A stretch of DNA of 64,000 nucleotides, taken from assembly GCA_001683735.1 (NCBI GenBank), contig LUGG01000005.1:992001-1056000 (forward strand). The letters are read 5' to 3'. Positions 41,529 to 51,776 of this stretch are shown here, piece by piece (within the stretch, counting starts at the first letter, position 1; every line of letters begins with the position of its first letter). Below the pieces are notes generated by a model that saw only the letters and a list, made by a program, of their open reading frames with translations, was not told where the DNA came from and ran no database searches. This DNA comes from Grifola frondosa. Lineage: Eukaryota > Basidiomycota > Agaricomycetes > Polyporales > Grifolaceae. The translations under genes were made by a program, and so were the position numbers.

Positions 41529-42814
41529 TTAAGCAATGGGGAACGTTGACCCGCGTGCAGCGGTGATCCAGGTCGTGTCCGCATGCGGGAACTGGAACGC
41601 CATCACACCCGTGCCTGCGAACGAAGATAGCGCGTTAGCATGACGAGATCAGCGGAGATCGGTGTACGCACTCCATCCCTGCTTCTGTGCTTGGGCAACA
41701 CATGTGCCGAGGGTCTGCGGGTCCATGAAGCCGGTGTATCCGTCAGCGGTCGTACCCAGCTTGCCAATCACCAGGCGCGAGAGCGGGATGTTCTGGCTAG
41801 CGATCTCAAATATCGACGAGTTCGGGAACTGTCCGCCGGAGGTGGTCAACAGACCATTGCAGTCGGTGTACTCAGTAGCACCCTCTGTAAACGACGTCAG
41901 TGAACATAAATATAACACATGCGGAATAACTCACGGTTATAGAACTACACATCGCACATCAGGCCATGATTAGTATCATTCGTTATCTTGATTTAATACT
42001 GCTCATTTACCTGAATGTTATACTAAAGGACATGTGAGCAATTCGTCAAAGACAAATAAATAATTCACGACATACCCAGTCAATCATGCTGCCAACGTTC
42101 GCATCTACAGTGTGGTATGCCTGAGGGAAGGCCGTCGAAACCATGGCGCGAGTGCTGCAATTATCATGAGTGCCTGTTACAATGATTGAGTATGGTGAAT
42201 ATTACTGACGCGCATGGGTGAGGATGAACTGGCCCTGAGGCAGCTGAGTCCGCAGCGTCTGCGTGAACGTCGTCAGCCATGCCTCAGCGCTCCCATTGCG
42301 CATTCATGCGGGCTCGTCCTCATAGTCGACGTCGATCCCATCCAGGTTGTTGTTCAGCACGAACTGCGCCATCGTGCTCGCAGTCGCAGCAGGGTCCAAG
42401 CCTTCCGTCGTCGGGTGCTCCGTCGAACCGAAAGCCGAGACGATGACGCTGATCCCGGCACTCGAATACTGCGACTTGAGGGTCGTGCGCTGGTCAGCGG
42501 AGAGCTCCGTCCAGGCCGCGGCTTGATCTCGCGGCCCGCTGGACAGCAGGAATGCGAGTGCAAAGACGTTGAAGCCCTGGAGGATAGCACGTCGACACCA
42601 ATGACCCAGGACAGATAACACAATATATTCCTACCTGTATCTGGGAAGGATCGGGCAGCACGTTGGTCGGGCCCGTCACTGTAGATCAAGAAGGCAGGGC
42701 TCGGGGAGCACTGCGAGCCACAAGACCGGAAGTAACGGGTGCAGAAAGAACACCGCTCAGCGAAGCTAGCGCCGAGCAGGCAGAAACAAAGCGTGGAAGA
42801 GTGAAAGAGAACAT
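41529..42814 (-). CDS. GH18 chitinase-like glycosidase, frame-disrupted
   Basis: Secreted glycoside hydrolase family 18 enzyme, expected to cleave chitin or related beta-1,4-GlcNAc chains. The start at 42814 (MFSFTLPRFVSACSALASL) gives a signal peptide. The barrel reads GFNVFALAFLLSSGP, then GISVIVSAFGSTEHPTT, then LDGIDVDYED, which holds the DxxDxDxE active site with its catalytic Glu. Later come RTQLPQGQFILTHA, EYTDCNGLLTTSGG, LSRLVIGKLGTTADGY and VMAFQFPHADTTWITAAR. Introns are about 50-60 nt. Two disruptions matter: a TGA in frame after ALPS near 42690, and a TGA directly after the catalytic motif near 42305. Nearby frame-shifted fragments suggest small indels. So the gene is either dead or hit by the same base-loss errors as others in the window. 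Confidence 0.75.
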
Positions 42815-42914
42815 CCCTAAACCAGAGGGTGATAGGTTAAGAAAAAAATGTGAAAATGAAGAAGTAGAAAACGAAGGTCAGAACGGGAATGGTTTCCATC
42901 GTGGTGGTCCGTCC

Positions 42915-42922
42915 ATATTTAT
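42915..42922 (-). promoter_or_regulatory. TATA-like box of the GH18 gene
   Basis: TATAAATA on the minus strand about 100 bases before the chosen start at 42814; position and sequence fit a core promoter. Confidence 0.5.
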
Positions 42923-43618
42923 ACTGCGAGATTGATGTTTTCGTAGCGCTGGGATGAGATGTGCTGCAGGCAGTGCAGATGTAGACAAGCCGGTTGATAA
43001 GATGGCATCCCCATAAACGCAGGACCATCAAGATGCAAACATTAAGATGCGCTTGCCGAACTATGAACACTGATCCATCACAGTAAACAGTGGAGCGACT
43101 GTATACGGCATCTGTGCCACAACGGAGACCTGGGGTTCAATCATTGAATCAGCGATGCGTAGGCACAAGTTGGCCGTTCTAGTGCTTCGACCAGACGGTC
43201 GTCCATGACTACAGGGACCACCAGTGACCGAAACTGCCACAATTGCTCGGCGAACAGAACCATCGGTGACCGGTGAGGAGTTGATAGGTCCGGAGCTGAA
43301 GGTACATATGGATGGATTGATACATTTGATCAAAACCAAGAGGTTTGAACCCCACCAACGCTCGACTTGACAGAGAGATCGTAGGCTCTAAATTGGTGGT
43401 GAGCCTTAGAATGCATGCTGAATCATAGAGTGTCAATATTCATATCGTCATAGAATAGGTAACTCTTGCAGGTAGGGCAACTTGATATAGGGTGCAACTC
43501 TTTGATGAAGGTAAGTTCATCACGCAACGCGTGACCGGACGCGTATGTAACATTCATCAGCGCTTCCACTCTGTCACACATCCCAACGCCGTGTTCATCA
43601 TCCAGAATGCACATTGGG
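42923..43618. other. Intergenic region
   Basis: No gene recognised. tRNA B-box-like words at about 43128 and 43342 were considered; no cloverleaf could be drawn. Confidence 0.35.
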
Positions 43619-43816
43619 CATCAGCAAAACTCAAATTTTTCTTAAGATGCTTAAAGAGCCATACTTATTCATCCTATCATATTTAAATTTCTTAATTTAA
43701 GAGCTAAACAAAGAAAAAAGAGTCAAGAGCTACCTATGGAATTAAGTCTTCTAAGTGACGAAAAAAATAACATTAAGTAAGGATAAGTCCTAAGAAAAAG
43801 TTGGGTTTTGCTGATG
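43619..43816. mobile_element. MITE-like element 2 (198 bp), related to element 1
   Basis: The left end begins CATCAGCAAAACTC and the right end in reverse complement begins CATCAGCAAAACCC. Terminal inverted repeats are about 28 nt with few mismatches; the interior is AT-rich and noncoding. The outer 11 nt equal those of the element at 40165-40376, whereas the interiors differ, as expected for two subfamilies moved by one transposase. Confidence 0.7.
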
Positions 43817-44275
43817 AACTTGGTAATATCATTTGGTGTCAAGGCGTATGGTTGCGGCCACGACTCGTCATGTACAAAGTCGTGGCTTAGCCGCAAGCAT
43901 AGAGGTTGAATCGTCGATCACACTCGCAGCAGAATTGCCGGATTTGGCATGCATCAACGCCTCATGGCACTTGTGAGTAGTCGGCGCTGCTCCGCCCGCC
44001 CGGGTCCGATTCCGCATCCGCCCATGATCTTCGGCAGTGCGTGTGATCACGTGCTTCATATGTTGGCCGCATTGTTCGACACAGTTCAACTGCTGACTGC
44101 CGCGTTTAGCCAACAGCTTTCACATTCGCGATGTAACTAAAACCAGCTCGTGTGTGGCACGAGAGCTACATATGTAGATGTGGAGTTGTCATGTACATGC
44201 GTGCCAGCCGCCTTCCTACCAACGTCATGATCCCGGCTCTTCTGACGTGCGCCCGCGCACGCCACCACGACAGAC

Positions 44276-46370
44276 CTAATCATCGTGATCTGGTTGCGCA
44301 TATAGCAGATCGATACGGACCAGCTGCAGCTGCGTACCCCACTCCTCCCAATTCTTGTTGTTCTCGTTGCCGACCTTCTGCCATCTCCTCAGTTGACACT
44401 CCACCACGACGATGTCACCATTCACGATGGTGTTAGCATCGACGCGGGTGGGCGGAGCACCATCGACAGTCGCATTGAAGACGTTCTCGAATGGTTTGGG
44501 CTGTGCGTCTTATTAGTGCCGTTTCAGTGGTCGGTACACGGCAGGAACGCACCGTTGCCTTATTCTTGCCATGCTCACGGCAAGTCTGATCCTTCCTCAC
44601 ATAGATGGTGGTGTTGCTGTGCTCTGCGAATTGTATACAGCTCAGTGGGGCTGCGTGTGACCTCGACATTGCACTTACCGTAAGGTGGGCCCGCTCTTCC
44701 CCCCAACAACTTCTGGGCAGCTGCGATGTCTCCTTCGCTACATGGTCGCACTCCGATGCTGACACGCGGCACAGCATCGCCCTTCGCTGTGCAAAACCAC
44801 ATGCTGCAGATGACTCCGGTGATGGCCCACGGTGAGCGGGGTTTCATTGATGCAGAGGACCCGCTGCTTGATAAAGGTGGCGCCCCACCCAGCCTTCACA
44901 GGGACCTTCGCGACTCCATATCGGTGAGTGGTGTGGTCTTCCAACTCCTGGAACACTTGCAAGCGGCTGATCATAGCGGGGTATTAGTGATGCCACCACG
45001 AATAACTGGCCACGTACGCACTCAAAGCCGGATCGTGCACGGCGCCGTTAATGATGGGTACGCCTTGAAGGGCGGCCCCCGCTGGTGCCAATGGCATAGG
45101 CACAGCAAGTGGCAATGCAGGAGCGATCGCTGCCGCTGCAGCACCCTGGGGAACAATGATATTTCCCACAGGAGGGGTCACCAGTGGTTGTGGCATGGGG
45201 GCGGCGCCGGCGCCGGCAAGTAACATTCCTACCGGTAGCGTACCACCTGCAGCATTCACAACAGGCACCGGTACCGCCGGCGCAGCCACGGGTGCAATGG
45301 CGACCACCGTGTTGGGCACTGGCAGAGGTGCGGCCGCAGTGCCAGTCGGCACGGGCACGGGCACGGTGAGCTGCACAGGTGTAGCGGCCATGGGCGGGGT
45401 GACCGGGAGAGGCATAGCAGGGGTGGGCACAGCGGTGTCCGTGGTAAGCGTAGCGGCAATGGGCGCGGTGACTGGCAGAGGCATAGCCGGGGTGTCCACA
45501 GTCGCGGCCGGCTGCACATGGAGGGGCGCAGTGGTGTCCTGACCTGCATCCCCGGTGTGCATGGGCGGGGCATCGTCAGTGAGCACATCAATGGGGGTAT
45601 GATCACCGTCGTTGGTGTTCACGGCTGGTGTGGTGACCTCGGGAGGGGTTTGCCTGGCACCATGCATCAGCACTGTGATGATAGTAAGATTGAATACGCA
45701 CATTGGCATTGCAGCAGTGGGCGGCTGCGCGGTGGCCTCTCCGCCCTGTTGAACTGTGAGTGAGGTCTCAGGTGTCACCTCCGCTGATATTGCGCTAGAG
45801 TCATGTGTTAGACACGTATCCATAGCGCTCAACTTCAATACATACCTTATGGTGCCCTCCGCGTCCGAGTGTACGTTCGCCGCACTAAATGCCGTGACAT
45901 GCGATGATGTTAGGCTGATGTCAAGGGTGAGATAGACGCACTTACGGAGGGTGGACTTCGATCATCCTCATTGTCAGGTTGTCGACACCATCCATGGCGC
46001 TGTACACGGTGATGTCAGTAGATGTCCATCCAGGGAATAATGCACACACCTCGCCTGATCACCAGAGTCGCGCGTGGACTCAGACGCGTCTGACAGTTCG
46101 CCATCGAAAAGGTCTGTCCTCAAAGGCACCAATGGCTGTGACAATCTGAGATGCCAGCGTCGGTTATGTTCCAGCCGGGAGTACAGCCTTTATACTTACC
46201 CCGAATCTGAGCCACTGCCACCGCCCGTGGTCGTCGTGTCCTGGGCCACCACATGTCTGACAGTATTCGATTAGTGACCATGCGTAAGCTGACTACATCC
46301 TGTCGCACCTGATTTTCTTCGCCGGGCGGCTGTTCTGGAGGCTTTTACCGGAGCGTCTGCAAGAAGCCAT
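44276..46370 (-). CDS. Unrecognised basidiomycete gene with A/P-rich core and C-terminal GDIVVVEC module (family copy A)
   Basis: I do not recognise a named family. Collinear minus-strand exons join cleanly. They begin MASCRRSGKSLQNSRPAKK (basic, NLS-like; start 46370), then HVVAQDTTTTGGGSGSDSG, PLVPLRTDLFDGELSDASES, then MDGVDNLTMRMIEVHPP (45995, GTAAGT donor). A long Ala/Pro/Val-rich low-complexity core (about 45015-45660) contains two copies of TPAMPLPVT[AP]P[IM]AAT. After an intron with CACTAATA branch site (about 44990-45036) comes RLQVFQELEDHTTHRYGVAK with INETPL, then WAITGVICSMWFCTAKGD. The C-terminus is NVFNATVDGAPP, then NGDIVVVECQLRRW, WEEWGTQLQLVRIDLLYAQ. This C-terminal module recurs at 51.5 kb and, more weakly, at 48.2 and 48.7 kb. 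A frame change of unknown cause is needed near 44850. Role unknown; nuclear location is inference. Confidence 0.6.
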
Positions 46371-47461
46371 CGCTGTTGAAGTGTGCAGTGAAGACAGTCG
46401 TATTGCAGCGGTAGTGGAGAAGTACGAAACGCAGCCGAATGCATCCATGAGTGTTGGTCCCTCTCTTATAGTTACTCGCCATGTGTCTGGAACGTTCTGT
46501 ATGGTCGGAAACGGCTCGGCCAATGTTGTATTACTTGCCGGAAGGGCAGCATTTACTCCGAGGGTGCAAGTGAGAACGCAGAGGGGTGCGGACATGCTTA
46601 GCAGTGATCTCCGGGAGGGAGCGCGTGATTTAGTCGTGATCGCAGAACTTCAGGTCCAGGCGATGTAGATTCTGTCGTAGTGTTGCTGCAGCTAAGTCAG
46701 GGCTAAATGATATATGACTCATAACTTGTGCAGTTTTTCAGATATCACAGCACTCTTACACTCATTTTGTAGCTTATATATAGCCGCATAATCTTGCCAC
46801 ATATCAGAATGTTATACCTTGTATTGATGGAGATATGGCCAAAAAGCCGATTGCAAAGTCCGACTTTGTAGTCAGCTTTTTTATCAATGTAACTGAAATT
46901 GAAATCCATTCAAGATCATTATGCAAATGGTGGTGTTACATTCAAATACATATACATCTTATCTATTAATTTTAATTAAGATCATGTCATTATCTGTAAA
47001 ACTCATGTCAGAATATCTAAAAAGCTGAAACAGGTGTGACTAAGCCATGGCAACACTATTCTGTCGATCAGCTATGTTCTTCTCGATCGCGGCATGCATG
47101 AAGACCCTGGAAAATCGCGAATCAGTGTGGAAGATCACTCTGGCGTGGCAGACCGTATGGCCTAGACGCCTGGAAGAAGCGGAAGACAGTACTCTGACGT
47201 CACAGTTGTACGTCCATCCTGCCCTTCTACCTCTTCGAAGTCTTCAGCTTCTTCATCCTCTCTGTACACAGTGTACGGAACTACCCCCTCCCCCACCGAT
47301 GTCGTTTGTAGTGTGTGAGTCAAGTGTATGCTTCGTGTATAGTTGACATACTGACTTATAGTAGGTCGCACCGGTGGTCTTGCTAGAGACTTGTGGCCTG
47401 CAGGGATCGGGCGCCCGCGTGGCGACACCGATGGTCTTAGTAACATGCCGCGTGGAAGGCC
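46371..47461. other. AT-rich intergenic region
   Basis: It sits between divergent members of the unrecognised family. A plus-strand reading frame at 46330-46668 looks protein-like but lies antisense to the first exon of copy A and is taken as a shadow. 46700-47030 is notably AT-rich. Confidence 0.4.
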
Positions 47462-48557
47462 ATGCCGAGCGATGTGGACAACCTCTGTGCGTGGTTCTCC
47501 ACGGAATCAGTGGCGGAGAGGGCAGATGGCGAGCTGTGCACGATGGCTTTATACCGCCCTGAGGTCTATCTGGATGATGCTGGCGAACGCTATCAAGTCG
47601 TTGTAAGACTGCAAGGATTTGTGGAAGATGCGAGTCTGGCACCGTTGGGCAACTGGAATGGGTGAGTTCAGTCCGAGCGTTGGTGTGTACGCATCAGACT
47701 GAGATTGACGCACAGAAAGGAGACTGACGCGGCGAAGGCCGTTCAATTTCTGACGCTTGGTCATGGGGGCTTTCCGTTAGCGTTCGAGGCTCAAAACGAC
47801 GCCCTCAATGCATGGCGCAAGCTCATCATGCTTTCACTCTCGCAGAGAGCTCCTGACACCAGCTTGTCGCATGCCACTATCTGGCTCAAACGTCGGGTGT
47901 TCACGAGGGTATGTTTGGTTTCGCGTTTGTTGTTTCTTGCTTTTACACAGTTCACGGATGGGATGACAACGAGAGCAGGTGCGACCGACATATCCAACAG
48001 CAGCAGCATCTGTTCTCACAAAGGCTGATGATCCACTGGGCAAGGCTGCGAAGATTGCCACATGTTGGGTCGTCTTGCATAAGGTCATGATCGGCTCCCA
48101 ACGCTCAGATGGAAGAATGCTCCCATGTGACGCAGGCCACCTGTTGATCCGCCGAGGGGATTTCGTTGATGTCGCGGTATTTGCAGAAATATTCAAGGTC
48201 CATACGCGACAAGGAGTCAAGATTCATATGAGTCTCGCGATGCAGAACGTCGTGCGACTCTACAGCGCGAGGGAGCTTAAGGTGTGTTACAGTGGGCCCA
48301 CAGCGTCCACAGTGACTCATAGTGCACGTTCATAGGATGTTGTCTTTGGTGGTGTTCTCCACGCGATGCCAGCACAGGAGATCCGTCGTCCCGTGCGGTT
48401 AGCCACCGGCATTCATTTTGATGAAGCCAAGCCGTCAATCGAACAGCCAGCGGCACCCGTTGACGAACACATGGCAGATGTGGGTGGTCGGCCTTTAATC
48501 ACGCCTGACTTGGGTCGTTGGAGTGACGTGCAGCAGTCGCTGCCTGACATTGAATAG
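47462..48557 (+). CDS. Unrecognised gene, family copy B
   Basis: Four exons join with canonical sites: 47462-47662, about 47717-47909, about 47989-48279, and about 48336-48557, giving roughly 300 aa. The product starts MPSDVDNLCAWFSTESVAE and has RYQVVVRLQGFVEDASLAP, then FLTLGHGGFPLAFEAQND, AWRKLIMLSLSQRAP, ATCWVVLHKVMIGSQ, then RRGDFVDVAVFAEIFKVHTR, KIHMSLAMQNVVRL and VVFGGVLHAMPAQEIRRP. The GDFVDVAV stretch followed 20 residues later by alternating hydrophobics resembles the C-terminal module of copies A and C, suggesting a shared beta-barrel (inference). No known domain is identified. Neighbours are further copies and the Helitron. Confidence 0.55.
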
Positions 48558-48642
48558 AAAGCACAGGTCGCTTTTCTCTGTTGGCGTCTTCACATGCCTC
48601 CCGTTGGCATCTCTGGTTGGGTGCTGATTTTTTAGTGACTGT

Positions 48643-49035
48643 TTATGGTAGTCGTGTAGTCGTGTGCTGGTTCACATGTATCAGATGAATCCCCATTTCG
48701 AGTTGTATGTTGGCACCGTCCGTCTTCGAGCGTGAGACTGTTATACTCTCGGCCTGCACGATGTCTACCACCGGTATCAGTCCCATCAGGTCCTTCAGGT
48801 ACGTGCATGATGTTGTGTCGGTGTAGCCAGCCATCTTACATATATGGAGAGAACAGCGCGTGAGGGATACTACCTTTGTCACAGGATATCGTTTGATGTG
48901 TACTCCCGCGGCTGTGTCAATCTCTGCGTTCTGGTCTGACTGCGGTGAGGAGTGGTCGAGGTCTCTTGGTTGCGGCGAAACTGTTGGTACGCATGTGGTT
49001 TTTCTCTTCGTCTTTGCTTTAACATTTGTCGTCAT
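48643..49035 (-). pseudogene. C-terminal fragment of the same unrecognised family (copy D)
   Basis: A minus-strand frame contains LKDLMGLIPVVDIVQAESITV then NIQLEMGIHLIHV, which follows the same pattern as copy B (VVDV..., then KIHMSLAMQNVVRL). Upstream residues are basic and Ser-rich. I cannot join upstream exons. It may be a solo fragment or the tail of an unresolved gene. Confidence 0.3.
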
Positions 49036-49995
49036 GCAACTCTTGCGCCTGCCTCAGTTTGGGAGTCCTGAACCTGGCGGCGTGTGATTTCCTGTTCCGG
49101 GGTGACTGCGCTGAGGAGTGGTCGAGAGCGCGTTCATGGGGTGGTTGTTTTTTCTCTTCGTCTTTGGTTTAACTTTTCTCCTGTTGCAGCTGTCGGGGTC
49201 TGGTACTCTTCCCGATGTGGTTCATGTGGTCAAAGTTTGCCCCCTCGATCTCACATTGCCACAGCGGAGATTTCGCTTGCTGCGCTCATTTCAGTGGTAG
49301 AGTAAGTACACCCCGCTCGCGGTGGCATGTCCTGTAATTGTATTGAAGTTCAGATACGATGGCGTGCGTTACCGTCGGTCTTTGCTTGTAGTCGGTAAGC
49401 GATCTGAGATTAAAGTTGATTGATATAAGGAGATGATCGGGCATTGATCGAGCAGAACGTCGTTTCCAGTTCAATACATGTGACATTAAATGCCACGCTC
49501 TTCACTCCCATTTGTACATTCACGGCATGCCTGAGCACTGCTACGCACTGTCTAATGAGCAAGCAAGCCATCCAGTAAGTGAGCCAATAATTCAGTGGTC
49601 GTGTTGCACTAATAGTTCCGATTGTAGGCAGTCCGCCTACGCTGGATTGGCTGTGAGATGGTTGGACGAGGCAGAATCCATTGGCATGTCATTTTGTTAT
49701 CGGACGGTGGGCACCGTCATGGTCAAGGAATGGGACAGATCACGGAGACAGGGAGTAGCTGTGGGGCAGCAACTAACAACCATGGTGGTACGAAGCTATT
49801 GGAATGAGGAGGGTACTGTAGTACTCTGTTTTTTATTCTATGCATAGCACCGGTGGAGTGTCCTAACTGTATCGTTCCACTCCATCCCAGCACGCCGAGA
49901 CTCCGCGCACAATGTACGTGTAGATTGAGTGCCCGATTTTTGTTGTCCCATTGCTTGAACTGACAGTGGTTCTAGGGCACCCATGATGTTACCGA
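49036..49995. other. Region with coding-like fragments only
   Basis: It contains a near-duplicate pair of phrases around 48990-49040 and 49120-49175 (TTTTTCTCTTCGTCTTTG followed by a TTTAAC run), i.e. an imperfect repeat of about 130-140 bases. A plus-strand frame at 49512-49847 includes AGLAVRWLDEAESIGMSF. No full gene is supported. Confidence 0.35.
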
Positions 49996-50530
49996 TATGG
50001 CCAGCAGTGGGTTTTCCCTGGTTTTTTGCTGGCGATCTTGGGGTGTGGATGTGGGATGTGAGCCTCGGTCTCTAGGCATGATCGACATTCACCAGTCCCC
50101 CGCATCTTTTAACTTTGCGCCTGTTTTTGACAGCATCGAACGTATGGCAAGCCTAGTGGGTTTGCCGTCACTTTGGGGTGTTGATCTGGGAAGTGCGCGT
50201 GTGGATCTACGTATGATCAACATTCACCAGTCCCCCGTATATTTTAACTTTGCGCCCCTTTTTGACCGCGTCCAACCTATGGCAAGCAGTGGGTTTGCCG
50301 TCACTTTGGGGTGTTGATCTGGGAGGTGCGCGTCTTCACCAGTCCCCCGCATCTTTTAACTTTGCGCCTGTTTTTGACAGCATCGAACGTATGACAAGCA
50401 GTGGGTTTGCCGTGACTTTGGGGTGTTGATCTGGGAGGTGCGCATCTGGATCTACGCATGATCGATATGCAGCAGTACCCCATATGTTTTAAGTTTGCAC
50501 TTGTTTTTCACAGCGTCCCGACGTTGATGA
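49996..50530. repeat. Four-copy tandem repeat, about 137 bp unit
   Basis: Units start near 49996, 50143, 50280 and 50393. Each contains GGGTTTGCCGTCACTTTGGG, CACCAGTCCCCCGCATCTTT and TTTGCGCCTGTTTTTGAC or close variants. The third unit has lost about 23 bases around the GATC-CATTCACC join. Divergence between units indicates an old array. No reading frame is conserved across all units. Confidence 0.85.
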
Positions 50531-51330
50531 CGATATGCTCGCGATTTTGGAGGCGTTGGCTGGAGACGTGCGGCAATTATGATGTTCCGGGTGGCTATTT
50601 GCTGTTCTCAGTGTTGGTATTATCAGCTGCCCCGCATCGTCGCTGATCAACATAGCAGTTCCACTGCCGTAGAAACTCACCAGATTGTTCCGACGGTGCA
50701 TTTGTAAGTATGAGAGAAGTTGGTTTTCAGGAGAGCCGGGTTACTGGCAGTGATGCTACATTTCCGTGAGTCAGATTTGGTCCTTCCTGGTAGCGGCGCT
50801 GAAATGTTACACAGGCATGAGTCGGGCATGAGTGCTTTGGGATGGAAAGCCATAAACGACCTCCGCGATTTGTTCGAAATCCGAGATCGAGCACGGTTCT
50901 CGTCTGAACTGCTAAGGTGTGTCGAAGACGGTGGATGTGTGAAGTTGAAATTGATGTGCAGTTCAGACGGTTAGATTATTTCACGAACGTCTGTGCAGCA
51001 CAGAGTTGTCAGTACCCCATCTCCCAACTACCTTCCACCGTGAGCTGGGGCACAAGTGATCTGGCCAGTGTGCTTTGTCTCGAAGGGGAGATTGTGTGGA
51101 TATGGATTGTGGGGTATGTAACGATGCCACCTTCGTCCATCGAGCGCCACGCCAGTCCACTGTCCACACTCGCAATCTTACCCCTCCGAGATGTGGATCT
51201 ATGGAATGCGAACAGTCTATGTCGTCTCGCTAATGCCGGACATCAAGGCGAGTCATGTTGGCGTCCTGACATTGGTCATCCACATTGATCTGAGATGCAG
51301 TTGAGCTCACATTTGCGGTATCGTTCGCGC

Positions 51331-51634
51331 GATATCCATCATTCCCCTTGCTGGAGGATGGAAACACAGAGGTGCGTGGGACGTTGTCGAAGTCACTCGC
51401 ATACTGAATAATTCTGTGTAGCCCGATGCTGCTCTCGAAGTGTACGATGCGACGACGTTGGATGGTGCCACGTCGGAGATTCATGCGGATGAGTTGAAAA
51501 TTGGTGACGTTGTTTTGGTATCGTGTAATCTTCATCGTTGGTGTGGCGACGCACATGAGGAAGGCGGTGGGTGGGCTGCAGGCTATCATATGGATAGTGT
51601 ATATTTATTGCAGCGGGCTCATGCTGTACAGTAG
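51331..51634 (+). CDS. C-terminal exons of family copy C
   Basis: Two plus-strand exons (to 51371 and 51422-51634) join via an intron with GTGCGTGG and TGTGTAG ends into LLEDGNTEPDAALEVYDATT, LDGATSEIHADELKIGDV, VLVSCNLHRW and GWAAGYHMDSVYLLQRAHAVQ. This parallels copy A: VYDATTLDG/VFNATVDG, GDVVLVSCNLHRW/GDIVVVECQLRRW, and a final hydrophobic helix or strand with LLQRA/LLYAQ. Upstream exons probably lie between 50.7 and 51.3 kb but could not be joined with confidence. Function unknown. Confidence 0.5.
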
Positions 51635-51714
51635 AAGATGGCGCCAACAGACTACTCAGATGATGTGCTGTGTACACTAGAAGACTGCATAAACAGACTA
51701 CTGGCAAGGATGAT
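51622..51714. repeat. Imperfect direct repeat, two units of about 45-49 bp
   Basis: Both units start TGCTGT and contain ACAGACTACT and GATGATG. They lie between the stop of copy C and the stop of the Helitron gene, where a Helitron 3' end might be expected. Confidence 0.55.
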
Positions 51715-51776
51715 GTGGTGTGATCGCTGTAAATAAGAAAGAGGATAGGAGGGGGGAGGGAAGTGTATGCACGACG

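Noticed and set aside
43120..43350. B-box-like words on both strands that could mark a tRNA-derived SINE
   Set aside because: No A-box at the right distance, no poly-A or poly-T tail and no target duplication.
45156..45542. Gly/Thr-rich plus-strand frame
   Set aside because: It is the complement of the Ala/Pro-rich core of copy A, whose minus-strand exons splice consistently on both sides.
46330..46668. Protein-like plus-strand frame (GRLFWRLLPERLQEAIAVE)
   Set aside because: It lies antisense to the first exon of copy A, which joins through canonical introns to many further exons; the plus frame has no partner exons.
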